From assembly GCA_020354125.1 (NCBI GenBank), contig CP070643.1, positions 3,858,512-3,922,511 of the forward strand: 64,000 nt of DNA, read 5' to 3'. Source of the DNA: Betaproteobacteria bacterium (GTDB lineage Bacteria; Pseudomonadota; Gammaproteobacteria; Burkholderiales; Eutrophovitaceae). The position numbers and the translations under genes are program-made. Positions 19,184 to 28,966 of this stretch are shown here, in pieces. The notes beneath the pieces are model-generated. The model saw only the letters and a list, made by a program, of their open reading frames with translations. It ran no database searches and was not told the DNA's origin. Numbering within the stretch: the stretch's first letter is position 1; every line of letters begins with the position of its first letter.

Positions 19184-20206
19184 CCGCCATGCCACCGACG
19201 CTCCGGCGCGCAATGGCACCAGTGTGCCTTTACCATAGGGGAAGCTCGCTGGCACCGGGGTCCGGGATCTCTCCAGCGTAATACTCTCCTTGTTACGTGG
19301 CAGGCCGTAGAAGTCGGCACCGTGATGGCATGCGAACCCCTCGAGTTTGTCCAGTGCGCCAGCGGCGTCGAAGACTTCGGCGTAGAGCGCAAGGGCCGCA
19401 TGTGCCGTATAGACGCCAGCGCAGCCGCAGTCGTTCTCCTTGGTGCCGCGTTCATGCGGGGCACTGTCAGTACCGAGAAAAAACTTCGGATTTCCGGAGG
19501 CCGCCGCAGTCACCAGCGCGCGGCGATGCTCTTCGCGCTTGAGTACCGGCAGACAATAATGGTGCGGCCGGATGCCACCCTGAAAAATCGCATTTCGGTT
19601 CAGCAACAGATGATGTGCGGTGATAGTGGCCGCGACATTGGCCGGGGCATTGCGCACGAACGCGACCGCGTTCGAAGTCGTGATGTGCTCCATCACGATC
19701 TTCAATTTCGGAAAACGCGCTACCAGCTCGACCAACTCGCGCTCAATGAAGGTTTGCTCACGGTCGAAAACATCGACCGACGGATCGGTCACCTCGCCAT
19801 GTATCAGTAGCGGCAGGCCTGCTTCACTCATCGCCTCAAGAGTATCGAAGCATTTGTGTATGTCGGTAACACCAGAATCGGAGTTGGTGGTGGCTCCCGC
19901 GGGGTAGTACTTCACGGCGTACACGATGCCGCTCGACATCGCGCGTTGTATTTCCTGCGCCGGCGTATTGTCGGTCAGATACAACGTCATCAGCGGTTCG
20001 AACGCACTGTGCCCAGGCAATGCGGCAAGGATGCGGTCGCGATAATTCTGCGCCAGTTCCGTATTCACGATTGGCGGCTGGAGGTTGGGCATGATGATGG
20101 CCCGGGCAAACTGTGCTGCGCTATGCGGCACGACAGTCGCCAATGCATCTCCATCGCGCACATGCAGATGCCAGTCATCAGGCGTAATAATCGTGATTCG
20201 ATCCAT
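19163..20206 (-). CDS. pyrC: Dihydroorotase PyrC (type II)
   Basis: 347 aa, the length of class II dihydroorotases such as E. coli PyrC. It cyclises carbamoyl aspartate to dihydroorotate in pyrimidine synthesis. Metal-site residues are visible: DDWHLHVRDGD near the N-terminus, the carboxylated-lysine region AVKYYPAGAT, LLIHGEV, MEHITT, and FLGTDSAPH near the C-terminus. Convergent with the glycosyltransferase gene, the two 3' ends overlapping by 21 bp. Confidence 0.96.
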   Translation of the reverse strand: MDRITIITPDDWHLHVRDGDALATVVPHSAAQFARAIIMPNLQPPIVNTELAQNYRDRILAALPGHSAFEPLMTLYLTDNTPAQEIQRAMSSGIVYAVKYYPAGATTNSDSGVTDIHKCFDTLEAMSEAGLPLLIHGEVTDPSVDVFDREQTFIERELVELVARFPKLKIVMEHITTSNAVAFVRNAPANVAATITAHHLLLNRNAIFQGGIRPHHYCLPVLKREEHRRALVTAAASGNPKFFLGTDSAPHERGTKENDCGCAGVYTAHAALALYAEVFDAAGALDKLEGFACHHGADFYGLPRNKESITLERSRTPVPASFPYGKGTLVPLRAGASVAWRLSGNLI

Positions 20207-20299
20207 AAACCACTCTTGTTTGCAGAAACCGGTTACGACTCGTGCCGTACGGCGTGATACTGAAGCAGAAGATAAAAGAAGAGCGTAATTCGCTGCACG

Positions 20300-21178
20300 T
20301 TACTGCGCATCGCCATTTCCGGCAAGTTCCAGCGCTCGTCGGTACAGCGCGTTCTTGCGCCCGCCACTAATCTCGGCGGCCAAAGTAACGGCCTTCTTCA
20401 GCGGTAGTTCCGGCATCAGCAAAGCAAGCAGCCTTTCTCCTTCCTGCATATCGACTTCCTTGACCGTCTCGCCGCGCTGTACCACCACCACGAATTCACC
20501 ACGTACCCGCTCGGGCATGCTCTCCAACCATGCTCTAGCCTCAGCCAACGCACAAACGTGAGTCTCTTCGTGCAGCTTGGTCAATTCCCGACAGAGCGCA
20601 ACGCGTGTATCTGCGCCGAGAATCTGCGCCATGTCTTCAAGGGTTTTTAGAATCCGGTGTGGCGCCTCATAGAAAACCAGCGTCGCTGAAGCGCCCGCCA
20701 ACTCCTGAAGCACTTTTCTTCTGTCACCTTCTTTGGCGGGCAAAAAACCGCAGAACATCACACGTGACAGTCGCTGACCGCAGATCGATAAGGCGGCCGT
20801 CAAGGCGCTTGCCCCGGGGATCGGCACCACCGCGAAACCTTCTTCACGGGCCCGCGCAACGACTTCCGAGCCCGGATCACTAATGGCCGGCGTACCGGCA
20901 TCGGTGGTCAATGCTACTGACTTGCCTTCCGCCAGCAGTTTCACAATGCCGGCAGCCGAGCGGCGTTCATTGTGCTCGTGCGAGGCAATTACGCGTGCGT
21001 CAATACCGAAGTGCCTCAAAAGCTTGCCGCATACCCGCGTATCCTCGGCGGCCACTACATCGACGCTTTTCAGGATGTCGAGTGCCCGCAGCGTGATATC
21101 GCGAAGATTTCCGATCGGCGTTGCCACCACATATAATACGGAATCTTTTGCTTCTTCTACCACGGTATGCAACGTCAT
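20300..21178 (-). CDS. rsmI: 16S rRNA 2'-O-ribose C1402 methyltransferase RsmI
   Basis: 292 aa tetrapyrrole-methylase-fold protein. LYVVATPIGNLRDITLRALDILK starts the SAM domain, followed by AAEDTRVCGKLLRHFGI, TDAGTPAISDPG and PIPGASALTAALSICG, all diagnostic of RsmI. It methylates the ribose of C1402, complementing RsmH. The ATG at 21178 lies inside the first codons of lpoA on the other strand: the two genes diverge with their 5' ends overlapping by 12 bp. Confidence 0.95.
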   Translation of the reverse strand: MTLHTVVEEAKDSVLYVVATPIGNLRDITLRALDILKSVDVVAAEDTRVCGKLLRHFGIDARVIASHEHNERRSAAGIVKLLAEGKSVALTTDAGTPAISDPGSEVVARAREEGFAVVPIPGASALTAALSICGQRLSRVMFCGFLPAKEGDRRKVLQELAGASATLVFYEAPHRILKTLEDMAQILGADTRVALCRELTKLHEETHVCALAEARAWLESMPERVRGEFVVVVQRGETVKEVDMQEGERLLALLMPELPLKKAVTLAAEISGGRKNALYRRALELAGNGDAQ

Positions 21179-22345
21179 CGTGTCCTGTGGGTACTGCTAA
21201 CGGCGCTACTATACTTTGCGCTCAGCGCCGTCGCTACTCGCAACGTTTTGGCACAGGGCTGGCAATGGCCGCAGAATCAGCGCCCGCCGCTCACCCAGGA
21301 ACCCGAGGAACCAAGGACCGAACCCGCCCCGATTGAGGAACGGTCGCTCTTCACCCAGGCACGCATCGGGGTGATTCTGCCGCTTCAGTCCAGCGCCTAC
21401 GGACGCCTCGCCGAGCAAGTCAGGCTGGGAATACTGACTGCGTCGAACATGGCCTCATACAACGCGCTGCCGGTGAAGGTCTACTCAACCAGCGGCGACA
21501 CGCGAGGCATCGTGCAGGCCTATGAACGCGCAGTACAGGACGGAGCACGGGTCATTATCGGGCCGTTGACGCGTAACGGTGTTTCGGCGGTGGCCGAAAG
21601 TACCATCGTGGCGGTCCCCACCGTCGCCCTGAACGTGCCTGACGCGAGCGTCACGCTGCCGCGACAAATGTACGTGTTTGGCCTACAGATCGAAACCGAA
21701 GCAGAGCAGGTTGCCAGACTGGCATTCAGACATGGTGGGCGCAAAGCCTTGCTGGTGGTCAGTCAGTCGGCGCTGAGCCAGCGTATTGCCCGCGCGTTCA
21801 CGCGGCAATGGAAGGTGCTCAAAGGGGATATCGCAGACGAGTTCATCTACTCAACTGAGGCGTTGGCTTTGGCTGGTTTGCGCGAACTGCTTGATACAAC
21901 TGCCGCCGACGTGGCGTTCCTGGCAGTGAACGCACCTCGCGCCAGGTTTATTCGCGCTTACTTGGGTACGCAGTTCCCGATCTATGCAACCTCGCTGGTA
22001 TACGCGTCGAGCGCGGACAAGCTCGAGCTATATGATCTGGACGGAGTACGCTTCATGGATATGCCGTGGCTATTGCAGGAGGATCATCCCGCAGTGATGA
22101 CCTACCTGCGCGCGCCGTTGGAATCGAGCGCACTCGATGAAGAGCGTTTCTACGCGCTCGGCATCGACGCCTATCGTATCGCCCAGTCCTTGCTGGAAAG
22201 CACTGCTGAGGTACCGCCAATCGATGGTGTGACCGGGATGATTACGCTCGACGAGCGACAACGTTTCACGCACCAACTCACGCCGGCGTTCTTTTCCTAC
22301 GGCACGGCTCGCCTGTTTACCGAGGAGCCTGGCACGGAGCAATGA
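21167..22345 (+). CDS. lpoA: LpoA-like penicillin-binding protein activator (C-terminal domain only)
   Basis: 392 aa with an N-terminal hydrophobic signal segment (VLWVLLTALLYFALS) followed by a proline-rich linker and a periplasmic-binding-protein fold: RIGVILPLQSSAYGRLAEQVRLGILTA, GARVIIGPLTRNGVSAVAE, ALNVPD and FYALGIDAYRIAQSLL. E. coli LpoA is about 680 aa, a TPR-like domain plus this fold, and is a lipoprotein activating PBP1A. Here the TPR domain is absent, and I see no Cys lipobox after the signal segment, so it may be soluble periplasmic or signal-anchored. Identity is supported by rsmI-lpoA-yraN-diaA-dolP order. Its stop overlaps yraN (ATGA). Confidence 0.85.
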   Translation: MQRHRVLWVLLTALLYFALSAVATRNVLAQGWQWPQNQRPPLTQEPEEPRTEPAPIEERSLFTQARIGVILPLQSSAYGRLAEQVRLGILTASNMASYNALPVKVYSTSGDTRGIVQAYERAVQDGARVIIGPLTRNGVSAVAESTIVAVPTVALNVPDASVTLPRQMYVFGLQIETEAEQVARLAFRHGGRKALLVVSQSALSQRIARAFTRQWKVLKGDIADEFIYSTEALALAGLRELLDTTAADVAFLAVNAPRARFIRAYLGTQFPIYATSLVYASSADKLELYDLDGVRFMDMPWLLQEDHPAVMTYLRAPLESSALDEERFYALGIDAYRIAQSLLESTAEVPPIDGVTGMITLDERQRFTHQLTPAFFSYGTARLFTEEPGTEQ

Positions 22346-22680
22346 TTCAGCGCGGCCGGGAAGCAGAACAACTGGCTCTCGATCACCTGCGCCGCCACGG
22401 TCTAAGCGAGGTCGAGCGGAACTATCGCTGCCGCTTCGGAGAAATAGACCTCATCATGCGCGATGGCCCGACACTAGTGTTTGTCGAAGTTCGCATGCGC
22501 AGCTCAGCTGCGTTTGGCGGCGCGCAAGCGAGCATCGATGCACGCAAGCAACGCAAACTGCTCTCCGCAGCCCGGCATTACATCAGCTCAACCGGCAGAA
22601 TGCCGGAATGCCGCTTCGATGCAGTGTTGCTGAATGGCGACACTTGTATCGAGTGGATACAAAATGCGTTCGGAGAATGA
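22342..22680 (+). CDS. yraN: UPF0102 endonuclease-fold protein YraN
   Basis: 112 aa. G-x-AE-QLALDHLRRHG, then the restriction-like core NYRCRFGEIDLIMRDGPTLVFVEVRMR. The usual E-x-K element is E-x-R here. Function in the cell is not settled for this family; a nuclease-like fold has been inferred. Starts at the ATGA overlapping the lpoA stop and belongs to the lpoA operon. Confidence 0.9.
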   Translation: MIQRGREAEQLALDHLRRHGLSEVERNYRCRFGEIDLIMRDGPTLVFVEVRMRSSAAFGGAQASIDARKQRKLLSAARHYISSTGRMPECRFDAVLLNGDTCIEWIQNAFGE

Positions 22681-22747
22681 ATTTCTATGCGTTTGACACG
22701 CGTCTTTGTGCAATAATTTGCGCCGGCAGTCGTATTGTTCTCTATAA

Positions 22748-23913
<1,166 letters not shown>

Positions 23914-24175
23914 CAGCTGTTGAAAAAGCTGCTGAGCTAGTTTGTCTGCTTGGGCCGATTGCCGCGTCGCATGTTCGCTCAGTCCTCGCGCAAGTCAGTT
24001 GAGTATGTAGTTGCGGCGTAACGTTCGCCACGCTCACGTGAGCCTTCACTGAAACTCGCTTCGCTCGTTTTCTCGTACCTCGCTGAGCGGCTCCTTGTAC
24101 TCGGGCCGCTCGCTACGCTTTGTCCAACAAACTGATCGGACAAAGTTGCAACTGCTGTAGTCGTCTGCGTGCGGC
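23914..24175. other. Gene-free gap with inverted repeats between dolP and phrB
   Basis: No convincing gene. It holds a hairpin at 23915-23936 (AGCAGCT/AGCTGCT) just after dolP and a perfect 8-bp inverted repeat CTTTGTCC/GGACAAAG at 24118-24145 with a 12-nt loop. The middle has CGCTCACG- and CTTCGCTCG-rich sequence of the kind common in proteobacterial dispersed intergenic repeats. The genes on both sides point into it, so the hairpins may end transcription. Confidence 0.5.
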
Positions 24176-25624
24176 TCAAGCTTTCAAGTCACGTACGGCT
24201 GAATAAATAGCCAACGTCTTTTTGCGCGCAGCCGCATGATCAACAATCGGCCCGGGATAGGTTTGCCCTAGCAAGCAACCGCTGGCGCGTTGCACTTCCG
24301 GTGGCATCTTCCACGGCTCGTGCAAATACTTGTCAGGCACATCCGACAGTTCGGGTAACTGTGATCGGATGAACACACCTTCTGGATCGAACTTTTTCGA
24401 CTGCGTCACTGGATTGAAGATACGGAAGTAAGGTTGCGCATCGCAGCCGGTCGAGGCACACCACTGCCAGCCGCCATTGTTTGCCGACAAATCGAAATCG
24501 TTCAGGTGTTGCGCAAAGTAGCGTTCGCCCCACCTCCAGTCGATCTGCAGATCCTTGACCAGGAATGAAGCGCTGACCATGCGCAGGCGGTTGTGCATAT
24601 AACCGGTGCAATTGATTTGCCGCATGGCGGCATCGATCAACGGATAGCCGGTCTCGGCATTGCACCAGCGGCGGAAATGCGATTCGTTGTTTTCAAACTC
24701 GAGATCATCATATTCACGGCGGAAAGCGCCATCGACCACATGCGGGAAATGATGAAGAATTGAGAAGTAGAACTCGCGCCAGATCAGCTCCGAGAGCCAG
24801 GTACTGGCGCCGTCCCGGGTGTCAGCGTCGGCATCCAGTTCCATGGCCGATCCGACTAACCGGCGTATCGAAATGGTTCCGAACCGCAAATGAACCGACA
24901 ATCGTGAAGGTCCTGCCATAGCCGGGAAATCACGGCACTGAGCGTACCCGCCGATACGGCCAAGGAAGTCGCCGAACAAGCTGTCTGCACCGGTGGCGCC
25001 AACTGCGATACCGAGCCGCAAGAGATTGGTGCGTTTGAAACCGATGCTCTCCAACTCAGGCATCGGTCCTGCGTCTGCTGCGGCCAGCGATCCGGCGCGC
25101 TCAGCGACCGGGTAAGGATCAGTGTCGCATTGGCCAAGCTTCGCAAGCCACGCCTTCTTGTACGGCGTAAAGACCACATAGGGACGCTGTTCGGCGTTGA
25201 GAATCTCCGATTTTTCGAAGATCACCTGATCTTTGCAGGTATGCCAGGAACACGGCAGCGCCTCGAGGCGGGCGGCGACGTCGCGGTCACGGTCAACTGC
25301 GACCGGTTCGTAATCGTGGTTGGCGTAAACGGCTTGAATGCGGTGCTTGACGACGAAGGCCGGGACCTCGTCGCGGGCCCGGCCATGCAGAACATGCAGA
25401 TCGCCACCGAGTGCTCTCAGCGTTGACTTGAGCTCGACAAGGCTGTGCCAGATGAATTCAACGCGTCTGTCGCACTTGCCGGGAAGCGCGTCAAGTATTT
25501 CGGTATCAAATACAAACACGCAATAAACGGCGCCTGCTTCGTCTAGCGCTCGGCTCAAGGCAGCGTTGTCGTCGGTGCGCAGGTCGCGCCGGAACCACAC
25601 CAGCGCGCGATCATAGAGCTTCAT
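24176..25624 (-). CDS. phrB: Deoxyribodipyrimidine photolyase (class I CPD type)
   Basis: 482 aa. N-terminal antenna domain LVWFRRDLRTDDNAALSRAL; C-terminal FAD domain with WLSELIWREFYFSILHHFP, ETGYPLIDAAMRQ, GYMHNRLRMVSASFLVKDL, WRWGERYFAQHLNDFDLSANNGGWQW and FRIFNPVTQSKKFDP. It repairs UV-made cyclobutane dimers with blue light. It lies downstream of, and in the same direction as, the B12-regulator-linked lipid operon, separated by 270 bp; photolyases are frequent members of such light-induced sets. Confidence 0.96.
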   Translation of the reverse strand: MKLYDRALVWFRRDLRTDDNAALSRALDEAGAVYCVFVFDTEILDALPGKCDRRVEFIWHSLVELKSTLRALGGDLHVLHGRARDEVPAFVVKHRIQAVYANHDYEPVAVDRDRDVAARLEALPCSWHTCKDQVIFEKSEILNAEQRPYVVFTPYKKAWLAKLGQCDTDPYPVAERAGSLAAADAGPMPELESIGFKRTNLLRLGIAVGATGADSLFGDFLGRIGGYAQCRDFPAMAGPSRLSVHLRFGTISIRRLVGSAMELDADADTRDGASTWLSELIWREFYFSILHHFPHVVDGAFRREYDDLEFENNESHFRRWCNAETGYPLIDAAMRQINCTGYMHNRLRMVSASFLVKDLQIDWRWGERYFAQHLNDFDLSANNGGWQWCASTGCDAQPYFRIFNPVTQSKKFDPEGVFIRSQLPELSDVPDKYLHEPWKMPPEVQRASGCLLGQTYPGPIVDHAAARKKTLAIYSAVRDLKA

Positions 25625-25894
25625 CAGGCCATCAGATCACAATTGGCTGGCCAGATCGTTGGCCCATATCGGGCTTGGCGCGCACAGAAAGGGATGAAAA
25701 AAGATCAGCCCGGGCCGGAGCCATGACGGTCCTTGTGTGCCAGCTACGACTTCGTTCAATCCGGGTTGGGGATGGGAGAGGCCCGGCTTGAAGCGACGGA
25801 ACTGCATGCTGGCCCGCGCTGAAGTAAATCGCGACTTACAAAGGCCATTACGCATTTCTAACCGCTTCGGATTCACCGTCCATTTCAAGCTGAT
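25625..25894. other. Gap between photolyase and NTF2-like gene
   Basis: A short minus-strand open frame of 83 codons fills part of it, but it has no recognisable domain, signal or coupling to its neighbours, so I do not call it. It may contain the photolyase leader; I could not identify a confident promoter or a copy of the 13-bp regulator box seen at 33.4 kb. Confidence 0.4.
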
Positions 25895-26329
25895 TCATGC
25901 CATTGCCCGGCGCAGCCGCCGGATCAACCAGCCGAGCAGTGGAAGCTTGGCATATAGTTCCTCGCCGGTATCCCAGTAATCCCGGTGATAACTGACCTTC
26001 CCGGACGCGTCGAAACGTATATGGCTAACGCCGTGTATGGTCTGTTCGCCATCACCGCGCATAAAGCGGCTACGAAAGTGCATGTCCCAGACAACAAACC
26101 CGTCATGATCCGTCCCCAACCATCCTTGAATGACAAACCTGGGATCCTGCATCCTCCGGTACATGTGCCGGAAGATCTCCTCAATCTTGTCGACGCCATT
26201 GAATTCATTGAACGGATCCTTGAAATAGGCGTCTGCCGTGTACACGTCGGTCAGGTTCGCAACCGTCTCGGGCGACATCGTCTCGTAGAACGAAATCAGT
26301 CTGTCGATGTGGGCGGCGCGCATGTTCAC
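25895..26329 (-). CDS. NTF2-like / SnoaL-fold protein
   Basis: 144 aa cone-fold protein: an N-terminal helix (IDRLISFYETMSPETVANLTDVYTADAYFKDPFNEFNGVDKIEEIF), then FVIQGWLGTDHDGFVVWDMHFR and ISFDASGKVSYHRDYWDTGEELY-type strands. Similar proteins occur beside SDR, CFA-like and flavin enzymes in light- or singlet-oxygen-induced operons. Catalysis unknown. Start ATG overlaps the SDR stop (ATGA, 26326-26329), so it is the last gene of the coupled operon. Confidence 0.75.
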   Translation of the reverse strand: MNMRAAHIDRLISFYETMSPETVANLTDVYTADAYFKDPFNEFNGVDKIEEIFRHMYRRMQDPRFVIQGWLGTDHDGFVVWDMHFRSRFMRGDGEQTIHGVSHIRFDASGKVSYHRDYWDTGEELYAKLPLLGWLIRRLRRAMA

Positions 26330-27105
26330 AAACCGGTGATGCGATGAACCAGGGGAAAGAACAGACGGTATGGCAGCAGCCGCAACAGTTTCATCAAGCG
26401 GGTAAAACGCTTCGGAAAATCGATTTCGAACTGCCCGCGGCTGAGTCCGCGCAGCATTTGCTCAGCTGCTTCCTGTGGCGAGATCAACGCCGGCATCTCG
26501 AACTCGTTACGATCAGTCAACGGCGTCTTGACGAATCCGGGATTGACCAGATACACGTTTACACCTTTTGGCCTCAGGTCAAGATACAACGTTTCTGCAA
26601 AATTGATCAGTGCCGCCTTGCTTGCGCCGTAAACAAGGCTGGTTGGCAGTCCGCGATATCCGGCAACACTGGAAACCACGGCAATTCCTCCATCACCTCG
26701 GGCCACCAGATCGGGAACGACCAATTCCAGTGTTCGCATAACGCCGAACACGTTGATCATGAACAAGTGCTCCGCGGTGCCAGCGTTCAGCTCCCATGCT
26801 CTTACCGGCAAATGCGTGCCAGCAAGAAGGACCAACAGATCAATCCCCGACCACAAGTCTCTTAACCGCGAATACGACTCATCAATGTCAGAACTATCGG
26901 TTACGTCCACCGGTAACACCATGCTCTGTTCCGGCGGAAATTTCCGCGCCAACGCCTCAAGCGCATCTGCCCCGCGTGCGCTGAGCGCCACCCGTGCGCC
27001 ACGCTCGAGCAAAGCTTCGGCAAACGCGTGGCCGATGCCACTGCTGGCACCAATCACCCAGACGCGCTTGCCTCGCCAGTCACTGATGCGGGTGTTCAGC
27101 GCCAC
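26326..27105 (-). CDS. Short-chain dehydrogenase/reductase
   Basis: 259 aa Rossmann-fold SDR. Cofactor loop VIGASSGIGHAFAEALLERGARVALSARG, the LLVLLAGTH strand, catalytic Ser in VVSSVAGYRG and the YGASK active-site Tyr/Lys. The C-terminal tail (FTRLMKLLRLLPYRLFFPLVHRITG) is hydrophobic and may sit on the membrane. The substrate is unknown; within this operon a lipid-derived alcohol or ketone is plausible. Six bases from the DUF3833 gene. Confidence 0.88.
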   Translation of the reverse strand: MALNTRISDWRGKRVWVIGASSGIGHAFAEALLERGARVALSARGADALEALARKFPPEQSMVLPVDVTDSSDIDESYSRLRDLWSGIDLLVLLAGTHLPVRAWELNAGTAEHLFMINVFGVMRTLELVVPDLVARGDGGIAVVSSVAGYRGLPTSLVYGASKAALINFAETLYLDLRPKGVNVYLVNPGFVKTPLTDRNEFEMPALISPQEAAEQMLRGLSRGQFEIDFPKRFTRLMKLLRLLPYRLFFPLVHRITGL

Positions 27106-27111
27106 ACTACA

Positions 27112-27645
27112 TCATCCTTTCTTGCGCAAAGACAGCGTCACCTCGCCAAGACGAAAGCCGAACTTGCGCATCTCCGACCGGTTTAACATAACCTTTTCGT
27201 CGATTAGGTACATCCAGTCGTCGAAGTCGACGTTGTAGGTCTTACCGTCGACATCGAGCGCGAGAACATAACGCCAGTGCAGCGTGTTGCCGTACGCCGT
27301 GCCCGTTGCCTCTCCGATGACGTCGTCTGCTGTTCCGGTGTAGTTGTGTTCATCGATCCTGGTAATGGTCCAGACCCGCCGGTCGGTGGTGCCATCAGAA
27401 TAAACAAAATCCTCTTCCAGCGTGCCGACATTGCCTTCCCAGCTGCCTTTGATCGCAACATTGAAGCGTTTAACCACTTCTCCGGAGCGGTTCTGAAACA
27501 TGCCGTGTGCCTCGATCTCCCCATCAAAATACTGGCGCAGATCGAGCACCGGGCGTTCGTCACGATACGAGTCAACGCGCGGAGCCGCGCAACCGGCGAT
27601 CAGTGTTGCAGCGGCGGCGAGAAACGCGATCGGAAGAAATTTCAC
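27112..27645 (-). CDS. DUF3833 lipoprotein
   Basis: 177 aa. Signal peptide with lipobox LIAGCAAP, then the DUF3833 body: LDLRQYFDGEIEAHGMFQNRSGEVVKRFNV, EDFVYSDGTTDRRVWTI and WMYLIDEKVMLNRSEMRKFGFRLGEVTLS. Beta-rich, probably lipid- or ligand-binding; biochemical function not known. The start is GTG at 27645, sharing one base with the MFS stop (TAGTG). Such proteins recur next to CFA-like methyltransferases and flavin oxidoreductases. Confidence 0.85.
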   Translation of the reverse strand: MKFLPIAFLAAAATLIAGCAAPRVDSYRDERPVLDLRQYFDGEIEAHGMFQNRSGEVVKRFNVAIKGSWEGNVGTLEEDFVYSDGTTDRRVWTITRIDEHNYTGTADDVIGEATGTAYGNTLHWRYVLALDVDGKTYNVDFDDWMYLIDEKVMLNRSEMRKFGFRLGEVTLSLRKKG

Positions 27646-28946
27646 TACATGCCTCCCTCGGTTACGAGTTCAGCCGAACGGTTATGCCGCGCGTCAACCG
27701 GTGCCACCCACAAAATGGCGGCACCGAATAGCTTGATTGCACACGGCAGCAAGGCGTAGGTCGCAGAAAGCGCAAGCGTTTCATCAGCACTCGAGCCAGG
27801 CTGGTAGCCGAGGAAGGCCAGCAGCGGTAGTGCGACGCCCGCCGCCGCAGCCAGGTTGAGCTTTTCTATCATTTGCCACAGTCCAAAGTACGCACCATTA
27901 GCCTTGTGTTCACTCTCTCCACGATCGACAAGATCGGCCAGGATTGACGGCGGCAGCGCGAGTTCTGCACCGTAGGCCACACCCGACATCACGCAGACGA
28001 TGGCGAAAGCGACCACATCACCCGCGCCGAGCGCAAAAGCCCAGACGAAGGCCGCCACCGCCATCACCATACCGAGTAGCCATGCGTTCTTCTTGCCAGT
28101 ACGACGTGACACGGCGACCCACGCCGGCATGCTGAGTGCCCCCGCAATGAAGTAGGCAACCAGAAACACGCCGGACAAGCGCGGCGTCTGCAGCACGTCC
28201 TCGACAAAGAACAGAATCAAGGTCGCAGGAATGGCGCCGGCCACCCCGCTGGGTATGATCACCGCGAGCAACCAGCGGAACTCGCGGTGGCGAAATGGCG
28301 TAAACATCGCGCGCCACGAACGGCGTGGCTGCGCGACCACCGGCACACGGGGTGTCAGTCGCCACGTCAACAAGGTGCACACCAGAAGGACCGGCACAAA
28401 CATCAAACTGAACTGCACTACACCGGCAGCCTCGCCCGAACGCTGCGTCAGAACCTCGGGCAATGTGGCCGCAAGCATCACCCCCAGTATCCCAAGCGCA
28501 GCGCGAGCAGCAGTTATGCGCGTGCGCTCGTGATAATCCGATGACAGCTCGGCACCGATAGCAAGGTAGCTGATTGACGCGGCGCTAAAGCCGACATAGA
28601 CAACAATCAACGATCCTGCAAGCCACCACAACAACGCGGTGGCGCTTGAAACCGGCGGTTGGAACAAAGCAACAAAACCCACCGCCAGTAAAGGCACACC
28701 GAGGAGCACAATGATGAATCGACTCCAGCGCGTGCCGGCCGCGCGATCACTCAGGTAACCGAGCAGCGGATCCTGGATGGCGTCGAGCAGCCTTGCGGCA
28801 AAAAGAATCAGACCGATCCAGGCTAGAGGGGCACCCAGCGTTGTCGCGTAATACTTCGGGACGTGGACGTAGATCGGCAACGCCGCCATAGCCAGCGGTA
28901 ACGCAAGCACCGAGTAACCGAGGAGCGCACCACGCGACAGCGTCAT
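27645..28946 (-). CDS. MFS carrier of the GPH (sugar/cation symporter) type
   Basis: 433 aa with about twelve transmembrane helices. The N-terminal LLGYSVLALPLAMAALPIYVHVPKYYATTLG and RLLDAIQDPLLGYLSDRA match GPH-family transporters, including the conserved D-P-L-G-Y-L-S-D loop. The cargo is unknown; homologues accompany the CFA/flavin/SDR set, so a lipid-related compound is as likely as a sugar. Twenty bases after the chalcone-isomerase-like gene. Confidence 0.85.
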   Translation of the reverse strand: MTLSRGALLGYSVLALPLAMAALPIYVHVPKYYATTLGAPLAWIGLILFAARLLDAIQDPLLGYLSDRAAGTRWSRFIIVLLGVPLLAVGFVALFQPPVSSATALLWWLAGSLIVVYVGFSAASISYLAIGAELSSDYHERTRITAARAALGILGVMLAATLPEVLTQRSGEAAGVVQFSLMFVPVLLVCTLLTWRLTPRVPVVAQPRRSWRAMFTPFRHREFRWLLAVIIPSGVAGAIPATLILFFVEDVLQTPRLSGVFLVAYFIAGALSMPAWVAVSRRTGKKNAWLLGMVMAVAAFVWAFALGAGDVVAFAIVCVMSGVAYGAELALPPSILADLVDRGESEHKANGAYFGLWQMIEKLNLAAAAGVALPLLAFLGYQPGSSADETLALSATYALLPCAIKLFGAAILWVAPVDARHNRSAELVTEGGM

Positions 28947-28966
28947 GATCCAGCACTAACCTCGCT

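Noticed and set aside
23979..24179. Minus-strand frame overlapping the photolyase end
   Set aside because: Rich in Ser/Thr/Arg from repeat-like DNA, no family resemblance; treated as intergenic repeat.
25637..25888. 83-codon minus-strand frame between photolyase and NTF2-like gene
   Set aside because: No domain, signal peptide, ribosome site or coupling; composition looks random.
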